DNA from: Crocinitomicaceae bacterium
GTDB lineage: Bacteria; Bacteroidota; Bacteroidia; Flavobacteriales_D; Crocinitomicaceae
Length of the DNA: 64,000 nt
Reading direction: 5' to 3'
Assembly (NCBI GenBank): GCA_029254025.1
Contig: JAQWYK010000002.1
Coordinates: 124,001-188,000 of the forward strand
The number at the start of each line of letters is the position of its first letter. Positions within the stretch are counted from its first letter, which is position 1. Made by a program: the position numbers and the translations under genes. The notes below the pieces were generated by a model. The model did no database searches, was not told where the DNA came from, and was given only the letters and a program-made list of their open reading frames with translations. Shown one piece after another: positions 17,685 to 26,859 of this stretch.

Positions 17685-17820
17685 CGTTTGAAGCTTCCTT
17701 GTAGTCCATAATTTGTCACTTAACCAACGAAATGCACCGTTTAAATAAATCCCAATGCTGTTTAAGAGATAATGTCGTATATTGCAAGGCTATCTATTAA
17801 TTAAGCGAACAATTTATACT

Positions 17821-19920
17821 ATGAAAAAAATATTATCATCGTTAATAATCGTTGGGGCTCTTTTTTCCGCAAATGCGCAGCACGCTGACGTTCATCCTTG
17901 TCATCAAGCGGAAAAAACGCATGAAATGTTGCAGACATTGAACCCAGCACAACGACTCATTCACGAAAGTTCTGTTCAAGACCTAAATGATTTTACAGAG
18001 CTATTTATTCTTGAACATCCTGAAGTAATGTATTCAGATGGAAATCGTGTTATTTCTTACACTATTCCGGTGGTGTTTCATATCATTCATGCCGATGGCC
18101 CAGAGAACATCTCTGACGAACAGGTATTGAGCTGTCTAGAAATCATGAATCGCGATTACCAACTGTTGAATAGTGATGCAAACAATGTTAATTCGAACTT
18201 CCTTCCAATTGTTGCTGATGTCGAAGTAGAATTTAAATTAGCAAAAAGAGATAATGCTGGTAATTGTACAAATGGAATTACTCGAACATTCTCTACTTCT
18301 ACTTTTGGAGGATCAGAAAATCAGCGAATTAGTGCAGTTCAAAATACGCATGGTAACTGGCCAGGAAATAAATACCTAAATATTTATGTCGCTGCTGATA
18401 TTGACGGTGCAGCAGGATACACATATTTACCGAGTAACTGGATTGGAACAGGAATGAATAACGGAATCCACGTATTACACAACTATACAGGAAATATTGG
18501 GACGAGTTCGAATTTTACAAGTAGAACATTGACACACGAGGTAGGACATTGGTTAAACCTCCCTCATTTGTGGGGTGGAACCAACGAACCAGGTGTGGCT
18601 TCAAATTGTAATGACGACGATGGAGTTAACGATACTCCAAATACAATTGGATGGCAAAGTTGTAACATTAATGGTACTTCTTGTAACTCGTTGGATAACG
18701 TAGAAAACTACATGGAGTACTCTTACTGCTCGAAAATGTTTACCAATGGACAAAAAGCGCGTATGCATGCAGCATTGAACTCCAATACAGGTGGTAGAAG
18801 TAATGTTGTCTCAAACAACAACCTTATTGCAACAGGTGTAAACGAACCGGAGCAAATATGTGTAGTTGACTTTGATGCATCCATAAATCAAGTCTGTGTG
18901 GGTTCTCAAGTTACTTTCACTGACTTCTCATTTCATGGACCAGTATCCTGGGATTGGACATTTCCAGGAACATTGGAAGGGTCTTCAATAAACCAAAATC
19001 CTACAGTGACTTATGATACACCAGGAACTTATAATGTTACCCTATCTGTCTCTGATGGAACAAACACAGTAACGGAAACCAAAAATGCATTCATCACGGT
19101 TCTTCCGACTAGTGCACCTGCACCATTCACCGAAGGTTTTGAAAATATAACATCTTTACCCTCTAACAACTGGTTCGTGGAAAACCCTGGTAACAATTCT
19201 GCTTTCCAAATCGGAAACGTTGGACTTACAGGTGTTAAATCTGCACGTCTAGCCAATTTTGGACAACCAGCTGGTAACATTGATGAATTAATTTCTGCAC
19301 CAATTGATTTATCAGGGATTACAGATGGTATGACGCTTACCTTTCGTTATGCCTACCGCAAAAGGTCCTCTGCTAATGAAGAGTGGCTGCGTGTTTTTGT
19401 AACGAGTGATTGTGGGGCGTCTTGGGCTCAACGCAAAACATTAAAAGGGGATAATTTAAGTCCAATAGTTGCTACGAGTTCATGGACTCCATCATCACAA
19501 GAAGATTGGGTAACAGTGCATATGACAAACATCACAAGTACTTTTTGGGTAGAAAATGCGCGTGTTAAGTTCCAATTTGAAGCTGATGGAGGAAACAACT
19601 TCTATCTCGATGATATTAATCTTTACGCAGGAGATCCTCAAAACTTGAGTGTAGAAGAATCAACAATGTTCACAGACTTCAATGTTTACCCTAACCCAAC
19701 AGAAGGAGAGCTAAACATTCAGTTCACGACTGAAAATAGTGCGAACTATACGATTGAATTGGTTAATATGTTAGGTCAAATAGTTGAGTCTTCAATCATT
19801 CAAGCTAATTCAGGAAGCAATTTAGTAATGATGGGAACTGAACAACTCAGAAATGGCGTTTACATGTTACGTATGAATACTGGGAGTGCTCAAATTATTC
19901 GTCAAGTTGTAGTAAGATAA
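17821..19920 (+). CDS. Secreted M43-type zinc metalloprotease with PKD and T9SS type A sorting domain
   Basis: Exported protease of 699 residues. Signal peptide 1-20 (MKKILSS...ANAQ) sets the start; the in-frame ATG 13 codons earlier is rejected. The pappalysin (M43) catalytic domain covers about 75-335, with the zinc site HEVGHWLNLPH (HExxHxxNxxH, Asn where many family members have Gly) and the Met-turn region NYMEYSYCSKMFTNGQ. A PKD domain (about 345-435, VTYDTPGTYNVTLSV) follows, then a MAM/jelly-roll-like domain (about 440-615, YLDDINLY). The C-terminal 80 residues are a T9SS type A signal (FNVYPNPTEGELNIQF ... LRNGVYMLRM). It should be secreted through T9SS and anchored or released. The gene is monocistronic with a strong terminator. 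Confidence 0.93.
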   Translation: MKKILSSLIIVGALFSANAQHADVHPCHQAEKTHEMLQTLNPAQRLIHESSVQDLNDFTELFILEHPEVMYSDGNRVISYTIPVVFHIIHADGPENISDEQVLSCLEIMNRDYQLLNSDANNVNSNFLPIVADVEVEFKLAKRDNAGNCTNGITRTFSTSTFGGSENQRISAVQNTHGNWPGNKYLNIYVAADIDGAAGYTYLPSNWIGTGMNNGIHVLHNYTGNIGTSSNFTSRTLTHEVGHWLNLPHLWGGTNEPGVASNCNDDDGVNDTPNTIGWQSCNINGTSCNSLDNVENYMEYSYCSKMFTNGQKARMHAALNSNTGGRSNVVSNNNLIATGVNEPEQICVVDFDASINQVCVGSQVTFTDFSFHGPVSWDWTFPGTLEGSSINQNPTVTYDTPGTYNVTLSVSDGTNTVTETKNAFITVLPTSAPAPFTEGFENITSLPSNNWFVENPGNNSAFQIGNVGLTGVKSARLANFGQPAGNIDELISAPIDLSGITDGMTLTFRYAYRKRSSANEEWLRVFVTSDCGASWAQRKTLKGDNLSPIVATSSWTPSSQEDWVTVHMTNITSTFWVENARVKFQFEADGGNNFYLDDINLYAGDPQNLSVEESTMFTDFNVYPNPTEGELNIQFTTENSANYTIELVNMLGQIVESSIIQANSGSNLVMMGTEQLRNGVYMLRMNTGSAQIIRQVVVR

Positions 19921-19935
19921 GAACACACAATAATT

Positions 19936-19974
19936 AAAAAAAAGGCTGCCTGCGATTGTAGGCAGCCTTTTTTT
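19936..19974 (+). terminator. Intrinsic terminator of the M43 protease gene
   Basis: A perfect stem AAAAAAAGGCTGCCT / AGGCAGCCTTTTTTT with an 8-nt loop, 16 bp after the stop codon. Confidence 0.94.
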
Positions 19975-20042
19975 ATCGTCTTCATTCTAACGTCAAAAAC
20001 CAGAAACTTCTCGGATACAAACGAATTGAAACGTATAATATT

Positions 20043-20050
20043 TATCTTTG
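20043..20050 (+). promoter_or_regulatory. Candidate -7 box for lysS-tyrS
   Basis: TATCTTTG is an exact TAnnTTTG match, 56 bp upstream of the lysS ATG. The nearest upstream TTG is only 14 bp away, so the -33 element is uncertain. Confidence 0.45.
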
Positions 20051-20106
20051 CCACTTTATTTTAACGCACATTGCGCTATTTTAATCATTAATGTAATAAA
20101 CACCAC

Positions 20107-21822
20107 ATGAGCTTTACAGAACTTTCAGATCAGGAAATTCAACGCAGAGAAACACTCGATAAACTCAGAGCTGCGGGGATTAATCCTTTTCCAGCTGATT
20201 TATATCCCGTTGATGCATACTCATCTGAACTCAAGTCGAACTTCGAAGAGGGAAAGACTGTCTGTTTGGCTGGACGTTTGATGTCGCAACGAATCATGGG
20301 AAAGGCTTCTTTTGCTGAATTGCAAGATAGTCAAGGAAGAATTCAAGTGTACTTCAATCGCGATGAAATATGCCCTAGTGAAGATAAAACCTTATATAAT
20401 GAAGTGTTTAAAAAGTTATTAGATCTCGGGGATTTTATCGGTGTAAAAGGAACTGTTTTTAAAACACAAGTAGGAGAAGTATCTGTATCTGTAAAAGAGT
20501 TCACTTTGTTGAGCAAATCTCTGAAGCCCTTGCCTCTTCCAAAAACAGATGCAGAGGGAAATGTCCACGACGCGTTTACTGACCCTGAATTGCGATACCG
20601 TCAACGTTATGCAGATTTAGTAGTGAATCCACATGTAAAAGAAGTGTTTATTAAGCGTACTAAGTTATTCAGTGCGATGCGACAGTTTTTTAACGATGCT
20701 GGATACATGGAGGTGGAAACACCCATTTTACAATCCATTCCTGGTGGAGCTGCAGCTCGACCATTCATTACGCACCATAATTCACTAGATATACCCTTGT
20801 ACATGCGTATAGCGAATGAACTGTATTTAAAACGTTTAATTGTAGGTGGTTTTGATGGTGTATATGAGTTTTCAAAAAATTTCAGAAATGAAGGGATGGA
20901 CCGGACGCATAATCCAGAATTTACGGCTATGGAAATTTATGTTTCCTACAAAGATTACAATTGGATGATGGATTTCACAGAGCGTTTATTAGAACATTGC
21001 GCGCTCGCTGTAAATGGAACAACTTCTGCTACTTTTGGAGTACATAAAATTGACTTTAAAGCCCCCTATAAACGCATCACAATGCGAGATTCTATTCTGG
21101 AGTTTACTGGGTTTGACATCGCCGGAAAATCGGAAGAGGAGTTGCGTCAAGCCGCCCTAAAAATGAATATTCCGGTGGATGATACCATGGGTAAAGGTAA
21201 ACTCATTGATGAAATCTTTGGTGAAAAATGCGAAGGAAATTATATCCAGCCAACGTTCATCACAGACTATCCTAAAGAGATGTCACCACTTTGTAAGGAG
21301 CACAGAGATAATCCAGAATTAACCGAGCGTTTTGAATTAATGGTGTGTGGTAAAGAAATTGCTAATGCATATTCGGAATTAAATGACCCAATTGATCAGC
21401 GTGAACGATTTGAAGAACAGGTGAAGTTAGCTGAAAAAGGAGACGACGAAGCTGGTCAATTCATCGACTACGACTTTTTACGTGCCCTAGAATACGGTAT
21501 GCCTCCCACCTCAGGGCTTGGAATCGGAATGGATCGTTTAATTATGTTTTTAACGAATAACCCATCCATTCAGGAAGTATTGTTCTTCCCACAAATGAAA
21601 CCTGAGAAATTTGGTGAGAAAAAAGGACCCGAATTGGATGAGCAAGAACAACATGTCTACAACCTCCTTTCTAAAAAAGGGAGCATGGACCTAAACGTAT
21701 TGAAAGAACAGAGCGGACTGAGCAATAAACAATGGGATAAAGCCGTAAAAGGATTGCGTGGACATGGAGTGATTGAAGTAGAAAAAAATGATAAGCAACT
21801 GACCATTTCGATGGTGCATTAA
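20107..21822 (+). CDS. lysS: Lysine--tRNA ligase, class II
   Basis: Charges tRNA-Lys. At 571 residues it has an OB-fold anticodon-binding domain (about 50-165), the class II catalytic core (about 175-500) with motif 2 FRNEGMDRTHNPEFT and motif 3 GLGIGMDRLIMFL, and the substrate region GGAAARPFITHHNSLD. A further C-terminal extension of about 60 residues, helical and winged-helix-like (LNVLKEQSGLSNKQWDKAVK), is common in Bacteroidota LysRS but absent from E. coli. tyrS starts 3 bp downstream, so the two synthetases are co-transcribed. Confidence 0.97.
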   Translation: MSFTELSDQEIQRRETLDKLRAAGINPFPADLYPVDAYSSELKSNFEEGKTVCLAGRLMSQRIMGKASFAELQDSQGRIQVYFNRDEICPSEDKTLYNEVFKKLLDLGDFIGVKGTVFKTQVGEVSVSVKEFTLLSKSLKPLPLPKTDAEGNVHDAFTDPELRYRQRYADLVVNPHVKEVFIKRTKLFSAMRQFFNDAGYMEVETPILQSIPGGAAARPFITHHNSLDIPLYMRIANELYLKRLIVGGFDGVYEFSKNFRNEGMDRTHNPEFTAMEIYVSYKDYNWMMDFTERLLEHCALAVNGTTSATFGVHKIDFKAPYKRITMRDSILEFTGFDIAGKSEEELRQAALKMNIPVDDTMGKGKLIDEIFGEKCEGNYIQPTFITDYPKEMSPLCKEHRDNPELTERFELMVCGKEIANAYSELNDPIDQRERFEEQVKLAEKGDDEAGQFIDYDFLRALEYGMPPTSGLGIGMDRLIMFLTNNPSIQEVLFFPQMKPEKFGEKKGPELDEQEQHVYNLLSKKGSMDLNVLKEQSGLSNKQWDKAVKGLRGHGVIEVEKNDKQLTISMVH

Positions 21823-21825
21823 ATA

Positions 21826-23115
21826 ATGTTCGGTATGATTACAAATTTTGTAGACGAATTACGTTGGAGAGGAATGATTCAGGACATCACTCCGGGAACA
21901 GAGGAACAGTTAGCGAAAGAAATGACTGCGGCTTACGTAGGTTTTGACCCTACCGCTGATTCACTTCACGTTGGTAGTCTAATCCCTATAATGCTATTAA
22001 TGCACGCCCAACGCGCTGGCCATAAGCCTATCGCACTAGTTGGTGGAGCGACAGGGATGATTGGTGACCCCTCTTTCAAAGCGGACGAGCGAAAATTATT
22101 GGACGAAGAAACCCTTCAAAAAAATATTGATGGTATCTCAAAGCAACTTTCGATGTTTCTTGATTTCAATTCAGGGAATAACAAAGCTGAATTAGTTAAC
22201 AATTACGACTGGATGAAAGAATTTTCATTCATTGGCTTTATACGCGATATCGGTAAGCACATCTCCGTAAACTATATGATGTCCAAAGATTCAGTGAAAA
22301 AACGCCTAGAAACTGGGATTTCTTTCACCGAATTTTCATATCAATTACTTCAGGGTTACGACTTTCTGCACTTGTACCGAGAAAAGAATTGTCTTTTGCA
22401 AATGGGAGGATCTGACCAGTGGGGTAATATCACAACCGGGACAGAACTCGTTCGAAGAGTTACTGGGGGAAGTGCTTTTGCATTTACATGCCCATTACTC
22501 ACTAAATCAGATGGAGGAAAATTCGGGAAAACAGAGTCGGGAACTGTTTGGTTAGACCCAAATCGCACCTCCCCTTATGAATTTTACCAATTTTGGTTAA
22601 ATGCTTCTGATCAAGACGCGTCTAAACTTATTCGACTTTTTACGTTCTGCGAAAAATCGACCATAGAAGATTTGGAGCGTCAACATGCTGAAGCACCACA
22701 TCTGCGAATCCTGCAAGAAGCATTAGCGAAAGACATCACCATTCGCCTTCATGGTGCTGAGGAATACGAAATGGCTGTTGCGGCTTCAAGAATTCTTTTC
22801 GGGAAATCTACGGCGGATGATTTGAAACGACTCTCCGAAAAACAATTTCTGGAAATATTTAATGGTGTGCAACAAGCTACTATTTCAAGAAATGAATTTG
22901 AAGAAGGCATAGGGATTATTGATGCACTTTCCGCGAAAACTGGATTTTTGAAATCCAATGGTGAAGCTCGAAGAGATCTCCAAAGCAATGCTATCAGTGT
23001 AAATAAAGAAAAAGTTGGTGAAAATTATACCCTTAACCATTCGGATTTAATCAGCGATAAATTTATACTACTTGGAAAAGGGAAAAAAACCAACTTTATC
23101 ATCGTGGTTGAATAG
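21826..23115 (+). CDS. tyrS: Tyrosine--tRNA ligase, class I
   Basis: Charges tRNA-Tyr. At 429 residues it has the usual length. The HIGH-equivalent is HVGSL (in DSLHVGSLIPIML), and the tyrosine-binding region holds GGSDQWGNITTG. The KMSKS-equivalent is KFGKT, the form found in the bacterial TyrRS group. The C-terminal S4-like RNA-binding domain is seen at about 360-429 (NGEARRDLQSNAISVNKEKV). The gene begins 3 bp after lysS. A second in-frame ATG at 21835 (MITNFVDELRWRGM) matches the family N-terminus better, and neither start has a clear ribosome-binding site. Confidence 0.96.
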   Translation: MFGMITNFVDELRWRGMIQDITPGTEEQLAKEMTAAYVGFDPTADSLHVGSLIPIMLLMHAQRAGHKPIALVGGATGMIGDPSFKADERKLLDEETLQKNIDGISKQLSMFLDFNSGNNKAELVNNYDWMKEFSFIGFIRDIGKHISVNYMMSKDSVKKRLETGISFTEFSYQLLQGYDFLHLYREKNCLLQMGGSDQWGNITTGTELVRRVTGGSAFAFTCPLLTKSDGGKFGKTESGTVWLDPNRTSPYEFYQFWLNASDQDASKLIRLFTFCEKSTIEDLERQHAEAPHLRILQEALAKDITIRLHGAEEYEMAVAASRILFGKSTADDLKRLSEKQFLEIFNGVQQATISRNEFEEGIGIIDALSAKTGFLKSNGEARRDLQSNAISVNKEKVGENYTLNHSDLISDKFILLGKGKKTNFIIVVE

Positions 23116-23301
23116 AGAAATGGGAGCAGTCCAAGCAACACGGACCTATCTGCGCTAACGGTTTCTCACTTTATTATTAGTGGTACTTGTATTAATTTAC
23201 CATTATGGTGTAAACTGGACCAACTGATATTTTCGCATCAACATTGGCTAATTTCATCAAATCTACTAGGAGACTTGATTTCAAATTTTTCTCCAGTTCA
23301 T

Positions 23302-24180
23302 TTATTTTATTTGACTTTGGTAGAGGTTATAAATCATTCCGTCACTTAGACCGATTTTCGGAACAAAATATTCCGAGCAGTTTAAACAGTCAGCAATATA
23401 CAAGTATATTTCACATGCAGGGACAATAACGTCCGCGCGGTCTTCTTTAAGCTGAAATTTAGTTATCCGTTCTTCTATAGAAAGATTATGCATAGTGGTA
23501 TACATGTCCTTCAGTTCCTTTATTGTTATTGGATCGATGAGTTGTTTACCCAACAGTTTGTGAAGTTTATTTATATTACCTCCCGTCGCGAAAACTTTAT
23601 GTGGAACGTCTAAGTCTGCATTCGCAGCAAGCCATTTTCCTATTTCCTTCCACAGGTTTTTCTCGACTTTATCTTTTAACATACGAATGGTACCGACTTG
23701 AAATGATTTACCGGCAATCTTATTTCCTTTTTCAAAAACGCTCACCTCCGTGCTCCCTCCACCGACATCAACCACCACAAAAGGCAAAGTTTTGTCGAAT
23801 GCCATTAATAAAAACGTAGAAAATATGAGTTGGGCTTCTTCCTCTCCATCAATGATTTCGATATCTACCCCAGTTTCTTTCCGAATGCGCTTTTGTACCT
23901 TTTTCGCATTTGAAGCCTCACGCATTGCGGATGTCGCACAGGCGCGTAACTGCTTCACGCCATACACTTCAGAGATCAACCGAAAAGCTTCAATCGTTTT
24001 TACGAAATCAATCACCTTTCCTTCAGAAATAACTCCATCTGTAAAAACTTCAAAGCCCAAGCGCAGTGGAACTCGATGGTACGAAATCTTCTTAACATAA
24101 GCACTACCGTTCTCCTCCACCACTTCTCCGATAAGGAGTCGAGCAGCATTTGTTCCTATATCTATTGCTCCAAAAATCAT
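23302..24180 (-). CDS. Ppx/GppA-family phosphatase (exopolyphosphatase / pppGpp phosphatase)
   Basis: ASKHA-fold phosphatase of 292 residues, a single catalytic module without the C-terminal HD domain of E. coli Ppx. Seen are the N-terminal phosphate loop AIDIGTNAARLLIG, the segment ATSAMREASN, the acidic EIIDGEEEAQLIF and the second phosphate loop VVDVGGGSTEVSVF. Substrates in the family are polyphosphate or pppGpp; the sequence does not decide between them. It lies alone, convergent with tyrS, and is divergent from the gene at 24364. Confidence 0.92.
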   Translation of the reverse strand: MIFGAIDIGTNAARLLIGEVVEENGSAYVKKISYHRVPLRLGFEVFTDGVISEGKVIDFVKTIEAFRLISEVYGVKQLRACATSAMREASNAKKVQKRIRKETGVDIEIIDGEEEAQLIFSTFLLMAFDKTLPFVVVDVGGGSTEVSVFEKGNKIAGKSFQVGTIRMLKDKVEKNLWKEIGKWLAANADLDVPHKVFATGGNINKLHKLLGKQLIDPITIKELKDMYTTMHNLSIEERITKFQLKEDRADVIVPACEIYLYIADCLNCSEYFVPKIGLSDGMIYNLYQSQIK

Positions 24181-24363
24181 TTTCTCACCGGTAATATTAC
24201 TAAAAAGAAACAGTTGTCAAGGCCAAGGTATTTGGAATCGTGAATAAGTTCCTTCAATTGTTAAAAGAAAGCTGCCGAACCATTCCCGCATCTATTAAAC
24301 AATGCCTAAAAAATTATGACAACTACACAGAAATTAGCATCTTTGTTCCTTATAAAAAGGATC

Positions 24364-25095
24364 ATGGCAAGTTTTAAATCGTATAGAGACATTATCACAG
24401 AAATCAAACAACTCAGTGAGGGAATTGATTCAGGGAACCTCAATCAAGACGACTTAGCGCGTTTTGTAGATTTATCTCAAAAATTATACGAACGGGCGGT
24501 AATTCTCAATTACAAAGCAGTGGAAGCCGAAGTCTTCAAAATGCCAGTAATTGAAAAAGAAAAGCCCGATGAAGAGCCTCTACCGAGGCCAGTAGTTATT
24601 CCAGAAACTCCTTCCAAACCGGAAGTGGAACCAACAATACTTTTTGACTTTTCTTCCGAACTAGAAGAAGAAATAACTGCTAAAGTGACAGAGGAAACCC
24701 CAATGGTTGATGAAGAAGTCGCGACAGAAGATGATTCCACTGCAGAAAAAGACCAACCTTCCAGCATAGCTATTACGATTTCTAACGACGACGTCAATGT
24801 CTTTTACGAGAAGTTCACGAAATCACATGAAGATTCGCTCAACGATCAATTTTCAAATTCCCGGATTGAACACCTTCAAAGTGCCTTTGGTTTGAATGAC
24901 AAAATGCGTATAATTTCGGAATTATTTGATGGTGACAACACTGCTTTTTCAGATATTATAGCTGAATTGGAGCAATTATCTGCTGGAGAATTAGCCCGAA
25001 AAAGACTTAGTGAAGTGGCTGTTTCACGTAAATGGAATCCAGAAGATGAATTGGTAGAAGAATTCATTAAAACCATCAATAGAAAATTTGACTAG
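24364..25095 (+). CDS. Conserved Bacteroidota protein of unknown function, acidic linker and helical C-terminal domain
   Basis: Cytoplasmic-looking protein of 243 residues, function unknown. The start at 24364 (MASFKSYRDI) is preferred to one 16 codons upstream, which overlaps a -7-like sequence. Residues 1-60 form helices, 60-150 are a disordered Glu/Pro/Val-rich linker, and 160-243 form a compact helical domain. That domain carries RIEHLQSAFGLNDKMRIISELFDGD, a motif I recognise from many uncharacterised Bacteroidota proteins. No catalytic motif is seen. The 3' end overlaps the M28 peptidase by 8 bp, implying translational coupling. Confidence 0.8.
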   Translation: MASFKSYRDIITEIKQLSEGIDSGNLNQDDLARFVDLSQKLYERAVILNYKAVEAEVFKMPVIEKEKPDEEPLPRPVVIPETPSKPEVEPTILFDFSSELEEEITAKVTEETPMVDEEVATEDDSTAEKDQPSSIAITISNDDVNVFYEKFTKSHEDSLNDQFSNSRIEHLQSAFGLNDKMRIISELFDGDNTAFSDIIAELEQLSAGELARKRLSEVAVSRKWNPEDELVEEFIKTINRKFD

Positions 25096-26350
25096 AACAA
25101 TTTTTACACTTGCCCTCTTAGGCGTTAGTAATGTATTTGGACAATTAGAAGAAGCTCGAAGAATTACAGAAACTTTATGTGCCCCCTCTTTTTTTGGGAG
25201 AGGTTATGTCAACAACGGTATGGGAGCTGCAGCCCAATTTTTGAAAGAAGAATTTCAACACGTTGGACTCGCACCAATTTCTGATGAATTTGGTTATTTT
25301 CAATCCTATTCCTACGATGTCAACAGTTTTCCTGGAGAAATGAGCGTTGTACATGGTGATCGAACCCTACTCCCAGGTATCCATTTTTTACCGGATGCCT
25401 CTTCGCCCAGTCTATCGCTCACAGCCAATTATGCGTTGATTGATTCCACAATTTTGATGGATAAAGAGTTGCTCAAAGACGCTGTAGAGAGTGTGTATTT
25501 AGGGGTGAAAAATTCATTTTTGATAGACGGAAAAGGATTCGAAGAAATGGAACACCAAGAATTAATTGGGTATGCATTCAATTTCACTTCTACCGCTCCC
25601 ACATTTGTGACAACCGACCAAAAATTCACATGGTCAGTTGGGCGTAACCAACTTAAAAATCCATTGATCTTACTTCAGGACTCAATTTTCAAAAGGGGTT
25701 TACCGCTTGAAGTTAACATTGAAGCGCAATTCATTGAAAAGTTCCAAGCAAACAATGTTATTGGTTATCTACCTGGTAGAAAAAAATGCGCGAAAACCAT
25801 CGTCTTTTGCGCGCATTATGATCATTTGGGTGGATTGGGAAAAAACACCTACATTCCTGGGGCAAATGACAACGCAAGTGGAACAGCCATGCTTATTACT
25901 CTTGCCGATTACTTCATAAAGAATCCCTCAGACTACAATATGCTTTTCATAGCGTTTTCAGGGGAGGAAGCAGGGCTTTTAGGTTCTGATTACTTCGTGG
26001 CCAATACCCCTATTGAATTAAAGAAAATTCGTTTTGTGCTAAATTTAGATATTATGGGGAGCGGTGAAGAAGGTATAACTGTTGTCAATGCCACGGAATA
26101 CCCGAAAGAATTTGAATTGTTAACTGCTATTAATCAAGAACAAAGCTTACTAGCAAACGTCAAATCAAGAGGTGAGACTTCCAATTCTGACCATTATTTC
26201 TTTCATCAAAATGATGTGCCTTCTTTCTTTATTTACACCATGGGGGCCAATAAAAACTATCACGATGTATTTGATACGTATGACGCATTGTCGTTTGAAG
26301 CCTATAACAATGTCATGAAATTATTGCAGGAATTTATCGAGCGATTATAA
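25088..26350 (+). CDS. M28-family zinc aminopeptidase, secreted, TTG start
   Basis: Exported di-zinc aminopeptidase of 420 residues. The start must be the TTG at 25088: it gives a signal peptide (TRTIFTLALLGVSNVFG, cleavage before QLEEA) and no upstream ATG is in frame. A PA-like insert sits at about 100-200. The metal ligands of the M28 fold are all visible: His in CAHYDHLGG, Asp in GANDNASG, the Glu-Glu pair in FSGEEAGLLG, Asp in NLDIMG and His near the end in NKNYHDVFDT. The gene overlaps its upstream neighbour by 8 bp. The substrate is likely short peptides in the periplasm or outside (family knowledge). Confidence 0.92.
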   Translation: MTRTIFTLALLGVSNVFGQLEEARRITETLCAPSFFGRGYVNNGMGAAAQFLKEEFQHVGLAPISDEFGYFQSYSYDVNSFPGEMSVVHGDRTLLPGIHFLPDASSPSLSLTANYALIDSTILMDKELLKDAVESVYLGVKNSFLIDGKGFEEMEHQELIGYAFNFTSTAPTFVTTDQKFTWSVGRNQLKNPLILLQDSIFKRGLPLEVNIEAQFIEKFQANNVIGYLPGRKKCAKTIVFCAHYDHLGGLGKNTYIPGANDNASGTAMLITLADYFIKNPSDYNMLFIAFSGEEAGLLGSDYFVANTPIELKKIRFVLNLDIMGSGEEGITVVNATEYPKEFELLTAINQEQSLLANVKSRGETSNSDHYFFHQNDVPSFFIYTMGANKNYHDVFDTYDALSFEAYNNVMKLLQEFIERL

Positions 26351-26576
26351 CTACCGTGCCCGAAAAACCTAAGAAATCATTTTTTCTACCTCTTTTTAAC
26401 ATATTTTTTGATATGCAAGCACAATATTGTGGACGTGGTACAGTTATTGAATAATAGTTAGTAGTTAGGTTTCATAAGTAGTAGTGTAGTAAGAGGAGAG
26501 GACGCCCGTTCTTTCCTCTTACTTGTTTTAGCCCATTGAACCAAAAAAGCTCAACAAAGAATACATTCTGGTACGA
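26351..26576 (+). other. Intergenic stretch with a 10-bp hairpin; possible small RNA or peptidase terminator
   Basis: No ORF is seen. A perfect 12-bp palindrome CACAATATTGTG lies at 26420-26431. A hairpin with a 10-bp perfect stem (AGTAAGAGGA/TCCTCTTACT) and 16-nt loop spans 26488-26523 and is followed by TGTTTTA. The hairpin is 138 bp beyond the peptidase stop, far for a simple terminator, so a short RNA ending there is possible. Confidence 0.4.
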
Positions 26577-26611
26577 AACAAAAAAACCACAAATCAAAAA
26601 GAAATGTGGTT
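26577..26611 (-). terminator. Intrinsic terminator of the 51-aa gene
   Basis: On the minus strand AACCACA / TGTGGTT with a 13-nt loop is followed by a run of T, about 22 bp after the stop of the small gene at 26633-26788. A second small stem ATCACA/TGTGAT lies between them. Confidence 0.75.
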
Positions 26612-26632
26612 CACAATCACAAAAAAATGTGA

Positions 26633-26788
26633 TCAATTTTCTTCTTCGTCAAATACTTTTTTAGGACGTAATTGCTCGAAAGCGCCTAACGTAATCCAAA
26701 ATGGAACTGCAAATCCTAAAAGGAAGACCAATAACCAAAATGCCATTCCGCCTAATAAAAGAAAAAGAACTATTCCGAATATACTCAT
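26633..26788 (-). CDS. Small membrane protein, 51 aa, unknown function
   Basis: ATG at 26788 to TGA at 26633 encodes 51 residues: one long hydrophobic stretch (about residues 4-34, probably one or two helices, MSIFGIVLFLLLGGMAFW...) and a charged tail RPKKVFDEEEN. The positive-then-acidic tail and dedicated terminator make it look real rather than a chance ORF. It is divergent from fumC with 71 bp between. I do not recognise the family. A topology with the tail in the cytoplasm is predicted from the KK pair. Confidence 0.72.
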   Translation of the reverse strand: MSIFGIVLFLLLGGMAFWLLVFLLGFAVPFWITLGAFEQLRPKKVFDEEEN

Positions 26789-26795
26789 CTTATTA

Positions 26796-26803
26796 TATTT
26801 TTG
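26796..26803 (+). promoter_or_regulatory. Candidate -7 box for fumC
   Basis: TATTTTTG matches TAnnTTTG exactly, 56 bp upstream of the fumC ATG. It sits in the short region shared with the divergent 51-aa gene. Confidence 0.4.
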
Positions 26804-26859
26804 TCTCGTTAAACTTGATGGTGGTAAAAATAATAATTAAATCATAAAAACAAACAAAT

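Noticed and set aside
26604-26840. Plus-strand ORF of 78 aa overlapping the 51-aa gene
   Set aside because: Lys/Asn-rich antisense frame without a domain; the minus-strand frame has a membrane segment and a terminator.
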